Shown here: piece after piece, positions 17,158-25,093 of the stretch
How positions within the stretch are numbered: position 1 is the first letter of the stretch
Layout of the letters: each line of letters opens with the position of its first letter
NCBI GenBank assembly: GCA_014382345.1
Contig: JACNJX010000074.1
Location: 1-51,311, forward strand
Length of the DNA: 51,311 nucleotides
Source of the DNA: Alphaproteobacteria bacterium
Lineage (GTDB): Bacteria; Pseudomonadota; Alphaproteobacteria; Rhodospirillales; Casp-alpha2
Reading direction: 5' to 3'
The notes under the pieces: model-generated
Database searches by the model: none
What the model was told of the DNA's origin: nothing
Seen by the model: the letters and a program-made list of their open reading frames with translations, nothing else
Program-made: the position numbers and the translations under genes

Positions 17158-18811
17158 ATTCCTTCAGCCGATTAATCAGTCCGTTGGTCGACGCGTCGTG
17201 AAGATGGGCGGGGCCGTCATTGTCCAAGTCACCGAGCATTTTGTCAGCCAGGTTCTTTCCAAGTTCGACCCCCCATTGGTCGAAGGAGTTGATGTTCCAG
17301 ACGACGCCCTGGACGAAGACCTTGTGTTCATAAAGGGCGATTAGCGCGCCCATGGTGAACGGGTCCAACCGCTTAAACAGCAGTGTGTTGGTGGGCCGAT
17401 TCCCAAGAAACAGCTTGTGTGGCAACAGGGCCGCAGTTTCTTCGACGCTTGCGCCCCGGGACTCCAGGTCGGCCCTGACGTCGTCTTCCGTATTGCCCAT
17501 CATCAACGCTTCGGTCTGGGCCAGGAAGTTCGCCAGCAGAACCTTGTGATGGTCACCGACAGGCGTATGGGGCTCCGCCGCGGCCAGAAAGTCGGCAGAC
17601 AGAAAGTCCGTTCCCTGATGCAGCTTCTGGAAAATGGAATGCTGGCAGTCGGTACCCGGCTTGCCCCAGATCACCGGCGCTGTGTCGTAATCGGTGGCTT
17701 GCCCGTCGCGGTCGACCGCTTTGCCGTTGCTTTCCATATCTACCTGCTGCAGATAAGCCGGAAAACGGCTCAGGCGATGGTCGTAAGGGATGATTGCGTG
17801 TGCCTTGGCATTGAAAAAATTAATGTACCAGACACCAAGCATGGCCAAAATGACGGGTAGGTTTTCTTGCAATGGCGCGGATTGAAAATGTTCGTCCATG
17901 GCGCGTGCGCCGGCAAGCAACTCTTCGAACCGGTCCATGCCGATGGCCAGCGCGGCCGAAAGCCCGACGGACGACCACAGGGAATAGCGCCCGCCGACCC
18001 AGTCCCATAACTCGAACACGTTTTCCGCTGGAATACCAAAATCGGTGGCTTTCGTTTTGTTGGCGGTAATGGCTAAGAAATGGTGTGACAGTGCATCTTC
18101 GCCGCCGCTTTGCTGCACCAACCAGTCACGGGCGGTGCGGGCGTTCAGGATGGTTTCCTCTGTGGTGAAGGTCTTAGACGAGATCAAGAACAGGGTGCTT
18201 TCCCAAGGAGCCTCGGCTAGAACCCCGCCGATCATTCCCCCGCCGGCGCTGGAAACGAAATGCAGACGCAAGGCCGTGTCCGCATAGGGGCGGAGCGCCT
18301 TGTCGAGCATACGAGGCCCAAGATTCGAACCGCCGATGCCGACATTAACGACATCGGTGATCCGCTTGCCCGTCGCCCCCGTCCAGGAACCGTCCCGGAC
18401 GGCGTCCGAGAATTCCCGCATCTGCGCCAGCACGGAGGCGACGCCGGGCATAACGTCATCGTCATCAATGACAAGCGGCTTGTCCGTTTCCCTCCTCAGC
18501 GCCGTGTGCAGGACCGGCCGGTTTTCCGTTGTGTTAATTCTTTCGCCCGCGAACATACTCGCGCGCCAACCTTCCACGTCCGCTTGGGCGGCGAGCGTGA
18601 ACAGCAAGTCCATGGTTTCACCATCGATCAGGTTCTTCGAATAATCCAGGAAAATACCGCAGGCTTCTGCGGAAAATCGCTCGAAGCGGTCGGGGTCGGT
18701 GGCAAACAAGCTGCGCATGTGCAGGCCATCGAAGGGTTGAAGACGCTTCTGCAGGGATTTCCAGACCGAAGACTGTGTTAACTTTGACAAATGCAAACCT
18801 CTTTTTGCCAT
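17132..18811 (-). CDS. pgi: Glucose-6-phosphate isomerase
   Basis: Interconverts glucose-6-phosphate and fructose-6-phosphate. 559 aa, the usual length of the long bacterial form. Signatures seen are INTTENRPVLHTALR, the PGI motif DWVGGRYSLWSSVG, MESNGKAVDRDG, and HQGTDFLSADF and LGNRPTNTLLF near the C-terminus. It lies at the right end of the tRNA-Phe island, facing the SPS-type gene, and could set the fructose-6-phosphate pool for it. The start ATG 18811 has the conventional N-terminus. Whether this is the only pgi of the genome or an extra transferred copy cannot be told here. Confidence 0.96.
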   Translation of the reverse strand: MAKRGLHLSKLTQSSVWKSLQKRLQPFDGLHMRSLFATDPDRFERFSAEACGIFLDYSKNLIDGETMDLLFTLAAQADVEGWRASMFAGERINTTENRPVLHTALRRETDKPLVIDDDDVMPGVASVLAQMREFSDAVRDGSWTGATGKRITDVVNVGIGGSNLGPRMLDKALRPYADTALRLHFVSSAGGGMIGGVLAEAPWESTLFLISSKTFTTEETILNARTARDWLVQQSGGEDALSHHFLAITANKTKATDFGIPAENVFELWDWVGGRYSLWSSVGLSAALAIGMDRFEELLAGARAMDEHFQSAPLQENLPVILAMLGVWYINFFNAKAHAIIPYDHRLSRFPAYLQQVDMESNGKAVDRDGQATDYDTAPVIWGKPGTDCQHSIFQKLHQGTDFLSADFLAAAEPHTPVGDHHKVLLANFLAQTEALMMGNTEDDVRADLESRGASVEETAALLPHKLFLGNRPTNTLLFKRLDPFTMGALIALYEHKVFVQGVVWNINSFDQWGVELGKNLADKMLGDLDNDGPAHLHDASTNGLINRLKEFRRCRGIR

Positions 18812-18967
18812 GCCTCCCTAGTGGGTATTGTGCGCACCTGTCACCGGGCGGTCAACGGCGTCCCTACTGTGTGCGGTTGCGAGGTCTTTGGACCGATCAA
18901 ACCCACCTGTTTGCTGGACGCTGATGTGGTGATCATTTGCAACGCATCACAACCGGTCTACCCCCGG

Positions 18968-19041
18968 ATGTCCGCTATGGGTCATTAACGGACTCTTTTC
19001 GACTACCTAAAAAAGGTCCGCTTTCGGGGGTAAAGCGGAAG
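18968..19041 (+). repeat. Intergenic palindromic repeat, copy B (rearranged)
   Basis: 18968-18999 resembles the right half of copy A (12366-12397) in inverted orientation. After about 15 bases, 19015-19041 resembles the left half of copy A in direct orientation, including the hairpin TCCGCTTT (19017-19024) / AAAGCGGA (19032-19039). The two halves are therefore swapped relative to copy A. Confidence 0.65.
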
Positions 19042-19248
19042 TAATTTTGGCCGAACCCTGGCCATTTCGAATCAGGTTCGGAGAAAACCTCATTATCTCA
19101 TTGAAAAATATAATAAAATTTTTTAAATTGGCTCGTTTTTCCGGTCAAAGTTCGACATAGGTTCGAATATGCACCACCCGTCTATGGCCACCCGAGAATC
19201 AGCTTCAAATTCTTAGCCTTACAGTCGGAATTTTAGACTCTCTTTTGT

Positions 19249-19297
19249 ATTGAAAATCCGCGTGTCGGCGGTTCAATTCCGTCCCTGGGCACCATTC
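19249..19297 (+). repeat. Right 49-bp direct repeat (orphan tRNA-Phe 3' fragment, attR-like)
   Basis: Perfect copy of 12176-12224: anticodon loop, T arm, acceptor 3' strand, ACCA and TTC. The preceding bases do not continue the tRNA, so it is not a functional tRNA. It marks the chromosome-side end of the island. Confidence 0.88.
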
Positions 19298-19480
19298 CTA
19301 ACCCCTGATATCAAAAGACTTTTTGCCGGTTTCTGGGGTTGCGCCCATGTGCCTGTGGGCCTTGGCGGGTTTGTTTAAAATCGGCGGGTTTGTGCGGTTT
19401 TATATCGATTGGGTATTTTGGATTGCACATGCGCGCACTTATTGTTCGCTGGGTGTCCTTTTTATTTTTCAAGGGGTGGT

Positions 19481-19711
19481 TTAAGCGGTGGTGCCGCCAA
19501 GGATGGCGGTTTCAGCCTTTTGCGCGATGGCGCGGTCGCCTTCCAGGTCTTCCCACAGGTAGCCAAGAAACGTCTGCTTATGACCCCAAACGGACATTTC
19601 CTGTACACGGGCAATGATACGATCAAACCTTCCTTCTGCACGGTTTAAACTTAAAGAATGGTATCGTTCGTGAGGGCGGAATAGAGTTTGTGATCGGATG
19701 AGGTTGAGCCA
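19481..19711 (-). pseudogene. Possible C-terminal remnant of an unrecognised gene
   Basis: An open frame of 76 codons without a good start; the only Met is at residue 39 (ATG 19597). From about residue 24 onward (NRAEGRFDRIIARVQEMSV and then GHKQTFLGYLWEDLEGDRAI) codon use is strongly GC3-biased and the sequence looks like real protein, helical and charged, ending AILGGTTA. Upstream residues look less coding. It may be a decayed 3' end of a lost gene, or a 38-aa protein starting at 19597. The family is not recognised. Confidence 0.3.
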
Positions 19712-20886
19712 TTAATAACACTGTACAAATTTTACTCTCCTTGGGCGGGCTGTTTCTTCTTGGCATGCTGGCCGACCTTTTAGGCAGGCACAGCCCGCTA
19801 CCGCGCGTAACTATTCTCCTTGTCGCCGGATTTGTCATCGGCCCTTCCGGTCTCGATGTGCTGCCCGTAATCATTCAGGATTGGTTCCCGATCCTCACCA
19901 ACATCGCACTTGCCATGGTGGGGTTTCTATTGGGCCAAAAGTTGGCGTTCTCCTCTTTAAAGAAACTCGGCCAATCGGTTTTGGCCTTATCCTTGGGAGA
20001 AGTTTTTATGGCGGCGGTTCTGACAGGAACCGGTCTGGTGCTACTCGGAGCCCCTCTGGAACTAGCCCTCCTTCTCGCCGGCATCGCCCCGGCGACCGCC
20101 CCGGCGGCGACAGTGGATGTGGTGCGTGAACTCAAGGCCAAAGGCAAATTCACGGACACCCTTTTGGATATCGTTGCGATCGATGACGCATTTGGACTGG
20201 TGTTGTTCAGCCTGCTGCTTGCCGTGGCACATATGTTATCCGGACAGGGCGGGGCAACCGAAATACTGGTTACGGGACTATGGGAAGTGTCCGGCGCGAT
20301 ATTGTTAGGTTTGGTGATGGGGGTCCCCATGTCGTTCCTCACGGGACGCATCTTGCCAGGCGAACCGACGCAAGCGGAAGCGCTGGGCTGGGTCCTTCTC
20401 TGTGGCGGGCTCGCCGTCTGGATGGAGGTTTCCTATATTTTGGCGACCATCGTGTTAGGCGCCGTCGTGGCAAACTTCGCGACCCATCACCGCCGCCCGT
20501 TCCACGCCATCGAAGCCATCGAATGGCCGTTCATAATCCTGTTCTTCCTGCTGGCGGGGGCCTCTTTGCACATAGCCGCCCTGGCGCAGGTGGGAATGTT
20601 GGGAGTCGCATACATCGGGTTGCGATCGCTAGGGCTTATCTCGGGGGCCGCGCTGGGGGGGCGGTTGAGCCGGACCGATCCCGAAACCTGTCGATGGATG
20701 GGCCTGGCATTGTTACCCCAGGCGGGCGTCGCGATCGGTATGGCGCTCATCGCGGCCCAGCGGTTCCCAGAATTCGAGGAAATCATTCTGCCCCTTGTCT
20801 TGGGGTCCACCGTCGTTTTCGAACTTATCGGCCCCTTCGTTACGCGGCGCGTGTTGATCAAAGTTGGGAACGTGAAGAACAAGTAA
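19711..20886 (+). CDS. CPA2-family cation:proton antiporter
   Basis: Membrane antiporter of the Na+/H+ exchanger (CPA2) type, about 391 aa with 10 or more hydrophobic segments. It includes GMLADLLGRHSPLPRVT, FVIGPSGLDVLP, LAGIAPATAPAATVDVV and the Asp-Asp-containing VAIDDAFGLVLFSLLLA expected of the ion-binding half-helices. No C-terminal TrkA-N domain is present. No ATG, GTG or TTG lies ahead of TTG 19741, which falls inside the first membrane segment and has no Shine-Dalgarno. The codon ATT at 19711 follows GATGAGG at about 7 bases and restores a normal N-terminus, so a rare ATT start is proposed; otherwise the gene is 5'-truncated. It converges on the CBS/nqr operon; together they suggest Na+ cycling. 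Confidence 0.8.
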   Translation: MNNTVQILLSLGGLFLLGMLADLLGRHSPLPRVTILLVAGFVIGPSGLDVLPVIIQDWFPILTNIALAMVGFLLGQKLAFSSLKKLGQSVLALSLGEVFMAAVLTGTGLVLLGAPLELALLLAGIAPATAPAATVDVVRELKAKGKFTDTLLDIVAIDDAFGLVLFSLLLAVAHMLSGQGGATEILVTGLWEVSGAILLGLVMGVPMSFLTGRILPGEPTQAEALGWVLLCGGLAVWMEVSYILATIVLGAVVANFATHHRRPFHAIEAIEWPFIILFFLLAGASLHIAALAQVGMLGVAYIGLRSLGLISGAALGGRLSRTDPETCRWMGLALLPQAGVAIGMALIAAQRFPEFEEIILPLVLGSTVVFELIGPFVTRRVLIKVGNVKNK

Positions 20887-20938
20887 CATCGTTGCAAGAG
20901 GCTGCAAGGGGCAACGCGCACTTGCTGCACATCCGTCC

Positions 20939-21349
20939 TTACCAGAGGTTCTTCAAGGCCCGCAAAATGTCATAACGGCTGATCTGGCCGACCAGGGTTC
21001 TGCCTTCGATAACGGGGAAACGGCGGTAAGGGCTTTTCAGGAAGATGTCGGCGGCCTCAACGATGTCGGTGCCGGCGTCGATGGTCTCGACAGTTTCGCT
21101 CATGAATTCCTCGACCGTGCCGCCCGGCTGTTGGTGGTAACTAGAGTCGAACGCAATTTGCAGGCAGTCCTTGATCGACAAGACGCCGACGATGGCCCCT
21201 GTTTCATTCAGCACCGGCCCGCCGGACACCCGCTTGTTCAGCAGCAGTTTGATGGCTTGGTGAATGTCCATGCCAGGCGTGAAGGTGGTCAATCGCCGGG
21301 TCATGTAATCCCTGACCGTGGCTTTTCCCTTTGTTATTTTGCTATTCAT
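20939..21349 (-). CDS. CBS-domain protein at the end of the nqr operon
   Basis: 136 aa made almost entirely of a CBS pair (Bateman module). The first repeat covers VRDYMTRRLTTFTPGM to VGVLSIKDCLQIAFD; the second covers VEEFMSETVETIDAGTDIVE to GQISRYDILRAL. Such modules bind adenine nucleotides or S-adenosylmethionine and usually regulate a partner. No catalytic domain is attached. ATG 21349 is preferred over longer starts because AAGGGAGG lies just upstream. Its first codons overlap the last codons of nqrM by 8 bases, so translation is probably coupled. A role in sensing energy state for the Na+-NQR is inferred from position only. Confidence 0.88.
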   Translation of the reverse strand: MNSKITKGKATVRDYMTRRLTTFTPGMDIHQAIKLLLNKRVSGGPVLNETGAIVGVLSIKDCLQIAFDSSYHQQPGGTVEEFMSETVETIDAGTDIVEAADIFLKSPYRRFPVIEGRTLVGQISRYDILRALKNLW

Positions 21350-21521
21350 GACAGCCTCCCTTGGCGCTTGGTTCGTGCCTGCAGACGCCGCACGTTCCTG
21401 TCTCTTTGACGTTCCCGCAACCGCCTTCCCGAAGCGGCCTGCGGCCGGACAGAACCCCGGTGGCCATGCCGAGGATTGCGAGACCGACAATTACGAAAGC
21501 GAGAATGAAGGTTTTCAGCAT
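21342..21521 (-). CDS. nqrM: Na+-NQR maturation protein NqrM
   Basis: 59 aa: one N-terminal membrane helix (MLKTFILAFVIVGLAILGMA), a basic turn SGRRPLREGGC, and a Cys cluster (GGCGN, TCGVC, GGCHE). This is the DUF539/NqrM pattern: a small membrane protein with conserved cysteines required in Vibrio for inserting the iron centre between NqrD and NqrE. Its place directly after apbE is also the known one. It starts 7 bases after the apbE stop and ends inside the start of the CBS gene. It is too short for most ORF cut-offs and could easily be missed. Assignment rests on length, layout and context. Confidence 0.88.
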   Translation of the reverse strand: MLKTFILAFVIVGLAILGMATGVLSGRRPLREGGCGNVKETGTCGVCRHEPSAKGGCHE

Positions 21522-21528
21522 AACGCCC

Positions 21529-22584
21529 TCACGCGACCAGATAGGGCAGGAACGCCGTCGAGGCGGTTTCGGAAAAACCGCGTTCCTGCCGGGTGATGAA
21601 GAAAGCGGCGATGGTTTCCCGTTCGGCCAGTTTCAGGCCCTCCACGGCCCCGAGCACCATCATGGCCGTCGACAGTCCGTCTGCCTCCATGGTCGTCGGC
21701 GCGATCACGGTCACGGACGCAAGACCGTGATTGACGGGACGGCCCGTGCGGGGGTCGAGGATATGGGAGTAGTGCCTGCCGTCTTTTTCAAAGAAGATGC
21801 GGTAGTCGCCGGACGTGGCGAGGCCCTTGCCATTGAGTCTCACCACCCGCTGTGCGCCGCCGCTTTCGGTTCCGGGGCGTTCGATGCCGACCCGCCAGAC
21901 TCCGCCGCGCGGGCTCCAGCCCCGGCCCCGGAGTTCGCCGCCGATTTCGACAAGATAGTATCCGGCGCCGATGGCCTCGAGATGGTCTGCCAGCCGGTCG
22001 ACGCCGAACCCCTTGGCGATGCCGCAAAGGTCCAAATGGGTGGACCGGGCCCGCTTCCTCAGGCGCGGGGGCGCAGCCCTGGCCTGAACGGTGGCAAATC
22101 CTGTTTCGGCACGAACCTTCTGGATTTGATCGGCGGATGGCACCTTGAGCCCGTCTCCACCGGCACCGAACCCCCAAAGATCAACCAGCGGTCCGATTGT
22201 CGGATCGAAGGCGCCGTTCGTGCGTTCCGCGATGTCGATCGCCTGGGCCGCGACCTTTGCCGTATCCCCAGACACCGCGGTCAAGGTTTCCGCTTCGCCG
22301 GCATTAAAGCGCGACAGCTCGGAGTCCGGGCGGTGGAGGGACATCTGCCGGTTCACGGTCTCAAGAATATTTTCCACATCCTCCGCCAGGCGTTCCATGT
22401 TCACATGGGCCGGTTTGTCGGTGATTGAAATCTGGTACGTGGTGCCCATGGTGGCTCCGGACAGCCGGCTCAGCGGCCGCCCCCGGTCCGCCCCGTCACA
22501 GGCCGCGAGGCTAAGGAACGGCGTCGCCAGGGCTAGACCTCCGGCTCGTTCGATGATGTCTCTTCGGGTGAACGTGTGTGTCAT
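21529..22584 (-). CDS. apbE: FAD:protein FMN transferase (flavin transferase for NqrB/NqrC)
   Basis: 351 aa. It attaches FMN covalently to threonines of NqrB and NqrC in the periplasm, using FAD and Mg2+. The N-terminus has TRRDIIERAGG and a lipobox at LSLAAC, so it is a lipoprotein, possibly Tat-exported. Family motifs include GATMGTTYQISI, VDLWGFGAG, DLCGIAKGFGVDRLADHLE, YYLVEIGGELRGRG and HILDPRTGRPVNHGLASV with the Mg2+/FAD-site residues. ATG 22584 follows a GGAGG site; longer upstream starts lie inside nqrF. The gene lies 2 bases after the nqrF stop, as expected for an nqr operon. Confidence 0.95.
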   Translation of the reverse strand: MTHTFTRRDIIERAGGLALATPFLSLAACDGADRGRPLSRLSGATMGTTYQISITDKPAHVNMERLAEDVENILETVNRQMSLHRPDSELSRFNAGEAETLTAVSGDTAKVAAQAIDIAERTNGAFDPTIGPLVDLWGFGAGGDGLKVPSADQIQKVRAETGFATVQARAAPPRLRKRARSTHLDLCGIAKGFGVDRLADHLEAIGAGYYLVEIGGELRGRGWSPRGGVWRVGIERPGTESGGAQRVVRLNGKGLATSGDYRIFFEKDGRHYSHILDPRTGRPVNHGLASVTVIAPTTMEADGLSTAMMVLGAVEGLKLAERETIAAFFITRQERGFSETASTAFLPYLVA

Positions 22585-22586
22585 GG

Positions 22587-23810
22587 CTAACCTCCGAAGT
22601 CGTCGAAGAAAATATTGTCGGGATCGACGCCGAGATTGTCGAGCATCCGCCGCACCGCCTTGATCATCATCGGCGGGCCGCACAGATAGTATTCGCAGTC
22701 CTCCGGCGCCGGATGATCCTGAAGGTAGTCGTCCAGCAGTACGTCGTGGATGAAGCCGGTCCGTCCGGTCCACTGGCCGTCGGGCAGTGGTTCTGACAGG
22801 GCCACGGACCATTGGAAATTGTCGTATTTTTCGGCCAAGCGGTCGAATTCGTCCCGGTAGAGCACTTCGCGCCGGTTTCGCGCGCCGTACCAGAAACTGA
22901 TCTTGCGGTTGCTTTGCAGCCGCTTGAGCTGATCGAGGATGTGCGAGCGCATCGGCGCCATGCCGACGCCGCCGCCGACGAAGATCATTTCGGCATCCGT
23001 TTCGGTGGCAAAGAAATGGCCGTATGGGCCGGACACGGTGACCTCGACGCCGGGGTCAAGGTTGAACAGATACGACGATACCACGCCCGGCGGTGTACCT
23101 TCGGGGGTTCCAGGCGGTGGAATGGCGATGCGCACATTAAGCATGATAACGTCATTTTCCTCTGGGCAATTGGCCATGGAATAGGCCCGCGTGGTCGGCG
23201 TTCGGGTTCCCGCCTCATATCGCCAGAGATCGAACCGGTCCCAGTCTTCTCGGTAGGCGTCGGCGATGGCAAGGTCCTTGTAGCGGATTTGGTAGGGCGG
23301 GCACGTCACCTGGATATAGCCGCCGGCGCGGAAGTCAATGGGTTCCCCTTTCGGAAGTTCCAGCACCAGTTCCTTGATCATACTGGCGACTTGGGTGTTG
23401 GTGCGCACACGGCACGTCCATTGTTTGACGCCGAAAATCTCGTCAGGAACCTCGACGGCCATGTCTTCGCGGATTGACACCTGACAGGCGAGGCGCGTGC
23501 CATCCCGAATTTCGCGTCGGGTCAGGCGGGTTTTTTCGGTCGGCAGCACGTCGCCGCCTCCTTCCAATACCCGAAGCCGGCACTGGCCGCAGGTGCCGCT
23601 GCCGCCGCAAGCAGCGGGCAGGTGGATTCCGTCGGAGGTAAGCGCATCCAGAAGCTTGCCGCCGACGGCAACCGGGACGGAGGTGCCGCCGTTGACGGTA
23701 ATCTCGGCGCGGCCCGTCGCCACCAGCCGTGAGCGTGCGACAAGGATCACCAGCACCAGCAACAGGACGATTCCGGTAAAGAAGGCAATGCCGAGGGCAA
23801 TCTCAGTCAT
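22587..23810 (-). CDS. nqrF: Na+-translocating NADH:quinone reductase subunit F
   Basis: 407 aa, the NADH-oxidising subunit. An N-terminal membrane anchor (LGIAFFTGIVLLLVLVILVA) is followed by a plant-type [2Fe-2S] domain with CGGSGTCGQCRL and a distal LAC. Then come an FAD-binding domain (RAYSMANCPEEND) and an NADH-binding domain with FVGGGVGMAPMRSH and the C-terminal YYLCGPPMMIKAV. Electrons pass NADH - FAD - 2Fe-2S to NqrD/E. Full length and all cofactor residues seem present. It is followed by apbE after 2 bases. Confidence 0.97.
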   Translation of the reverse strand: MTEIALGIAFFTGIVLLLVLVILVARSRLVATGRAEITVNGGTSVPVAVGGKLLDALTSDGIHLPAACGGSGTCGQCRLRVLEGGGDVLPTEKTRLTRREIRDGTRLACQVSIREDMAVEVPDEIFGVKQWTCRVRTNTQVASMIKELVLELPKGEPIDFRAGGYIQVTCPPYQIRYKDLAIADAYREDWDRFDLWRYEAGTRTPTTRAYSMANCPEENDVIMLNVRIAIPPPGTPEGTPPGVVSSYLFNLDPGVEVTVSGPYGHFFATETDAEMIFVGGGVGMAPMRSHILDQLKRLQSNRKISFWYGARNRREVLYRDEFDRLAEKYDNFQWSVALSEPLPDGQWTGRTGFIHDVLLDDYLQDHPAPEDCEYYLCGPPMMIKAVRRMLDNLGVDPDNIFFDDFGG

Positions 23811-23819
23811 GCTTGCTCC

Positions 23820-24431
23820 TCATCCAAAATGGATGCCTTTGAAGCCCAGAAAGCCGAGCGAAATCAGCCCGACGATGATGAATGCCATCCCCATGCCTTG
23901 CAGTCCGTCGGGGATGTCACTGTATTTCAGTTTCTCGCGGATGCCGGCCAGCGCCAGGATCGCCAGCAGCCAGCCGAAGCCGGTGCCAAAACCGTAAACG
24001 GCGCTTTCGGCGAAGCTGTAGTGCCGGTCGACCATGAATAGGGAGCCGCCGAGAATGGCGCAGTTCACCGTGACCAGAGGCAGATAGATGCCGAGCGCGT
24101 GGTGCATGGCCGGCAGATAGCGTTCCAGCGTCATTTCCACGATCTGCACCATCGCCGCGATGACGCCAATAAAGCTCAACAGCGCCAGGAAGCTCAAATC
24201 CACATCCGCCAGCCCGGCCCAGGCTAGCGCCCCTTCGGCGAGCAGATACCCGTGGATCAGGTTGTTGAGGGGGACCGTGATCGTCTGCACCGCCAGAACG
24301 GCGAGGCCGAGGCCCAACGCCGTTTCCACCCGGCGCGACACGGCCAGAAACATGCACATGCCAAGGAAGAACGACAGCGCAAGATTCTCGACAAATGCGG
24401 CCTGAACGAAAAGGCTGGCGAAGGCGGTCAT
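23820..24431 (-). CDS. nqrE: Na+-translocating NADH:quinone reductase subunit E
   Basis: 203 aa, six predicted membrane helices. It carries the half-helix cysteine region near [13 protein letters not shown], and [19 protein letters not shown], which contains the conserved cysteine of the NqrD/E iron centre. NqrD and NqrE form a pseudo-symmetric pair in the membrane that carries electrons across it. It overlaps nqrD by 4 bases and ends 9 bases before nqrF. Confidence 0.96.
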   Translation of the reverse strand: MTAFASLFVQAAFVENLALSFFLGMCMFLAVSRRVETALGLGLAVLAVQTITVPLNNLIHGYLLAEGALAWAGLADVDLSFLALLSFIGVIAAMVQIVEMTLERYLPAMHHALGIYLPLVTVNCAILGGSLFMVDRHYSFAESAVYGFGTGFGWLLAILALAGIREKLKYSDIPDGLQGMGMAFIIVGLISLGFLGFKGIHFG

Positions 24432-25093
24432 GGCATATTCCCCCTTTCAGCGTCCGGCTGAATGCGGAATTCGCTTTTCTCCACCTGTTCCGGTTTCCAG
24501 GTGCGGATCACCCAAATCAAAAATCCGATGATGAAGAACGCGCTCGGAGGCAGTAGCATCAATGCCGCCGGCGGGTACCATCCGCCCATGGTCGTCGTCT
24601 GCAGGACGACAAACCCCAGTAGGGTTCCGGCCCCGAACAGCTCGCGCACGGCGCCGACCACGATCAGGATCCAGGCATAACCCATTCCGTTGCCCAACCC
24701 GTCGAGCACGCTTTCCGGAACACGGTTGCGCATGGCGAAGGCTTCGGCGCGGCCGAGAATGATGCAATTGGTGACGATCAGCCCGACGAACACGGAAAGC
24801 TGTTTGGAGAGCGAATAGGCGAAAGCCTTCAAGACCTGATCGACGACGATCACCAGAGTGGCGATGATGGTGATCTGAATGATCAGCCGCACATTGCGCG
24901 GCATGTGATGGCGGATCAGGCTGATGGCGCCACTGGACACCGTAATCACTGAAATCACCGCCGCCGACATGATCAGCGCCGTCGCCAGCGTCTTGGTCAC
25001 TGCCAGCGCCGAACACACGCCCAGCACCTGCAATGTGATCGGGTTGTCGCCGACCAGCGGGGTTACGAAGGCATTCCATTTACCATTGCTCAT
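24428..25093 (-). CDS. nqrD: Na+-translocating NADH:quinone reductase subunit D
   Basis: 221 aa membrane protein related to RnfE/NqrE. It has [22 protein letters not shown] at the N-terminus and [18 protein letters not shown] in the centre, each holding a conserved Cys. ATG 25093 is the usual N-terminus (MSNGKWNAF); a longer frame exists but lies in nqrC. A 4-base overlap with nqrC and one with nqrE indicate coupled translation. Confidence 0.95.
   Translation of the reverse strand: MSNGKWNAFVTPLVGDNPITLQVLGVCSALAVTKTLATALIMSAAVISVITVSSGAISLIRHHMPRNVRLIIQITIIATLVIVVDQVLKAFAYSLSKQLSVFVGLIVTNCIILGRAEAFAMRNRVPESVLDGLGNGMGYAWILIVVGAVRELFGAGTLLGFVVLQTTTMGGWYPPAALMLLPPSAFFIIGFLIWVIRTWKPEQVEKSEFRIQPDAERGNMP

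Larger units (their letters stand above)
12176..19297. mobile_element. tRNA-Phe-associated genomic island (about 7.1 kb, no integrase seen)
   Basis: The island is bounded by a 49-bp perfect direct repeat: the 3' part of tRNA-Phe on the left (12176-12224) and an orphan copy on the right (19249-19297). This is the footprint left by tyrosine-recombinase integration into a tRNA 3' end. Inside are glgC, a HIT-family transferase, a P-loop kinase, an SPS-type glycosyltransferase and pgi, in mixed orientations. The non-coding margins look AT-richer than the flanking chromosome. No recombinase, transfer or phage gene is present, so the element is either a decayed remnant or one mobilised in trans. The repeats are seen; integration history is inferred. 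Confidence 0.72.
18812..19710. other. Long intergenic region at the right island boundary
   Basis: About 900 bases between pgi and the antiporter gene. In order it holds the pgi leader, repeat copy B (18968-19041), an AT-rich stretch (19080-19250), the orphan 49-bp tRNA-Phe 3' fragment (19249-19297), chromosomal sequence beyond the island, and a possible coding remnant on the minus strand (19481-19711). No intact gene longer than about 60 codons with a credible start was found. Confidence 0.6.

Noticed and set aside
19249-19297. Second tRNA-Phe gene
   Set aside because: Only the 3' 46 bases of the tRNA are present; no D arm or 5' acceptor strand precedes it.
19339-19648. Two overlapping plus-strand small ORFs right of the island
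   Set aside because: Trp/Arg/Phe-rich translations with no ribosome site; the opposite strand has better coding character.
12146-19710. Phage or ICE functions in the island
   Set aside because: No integrase, excisionase, relaxase, transposase or phage structural gene could be recognised.
20887-20938. Bidirectional terminator between antiporter and CBS gene
   Set aside because: CGTTGC/GCAACG can pair, but the loop is long and no T-tract follows on either strand.
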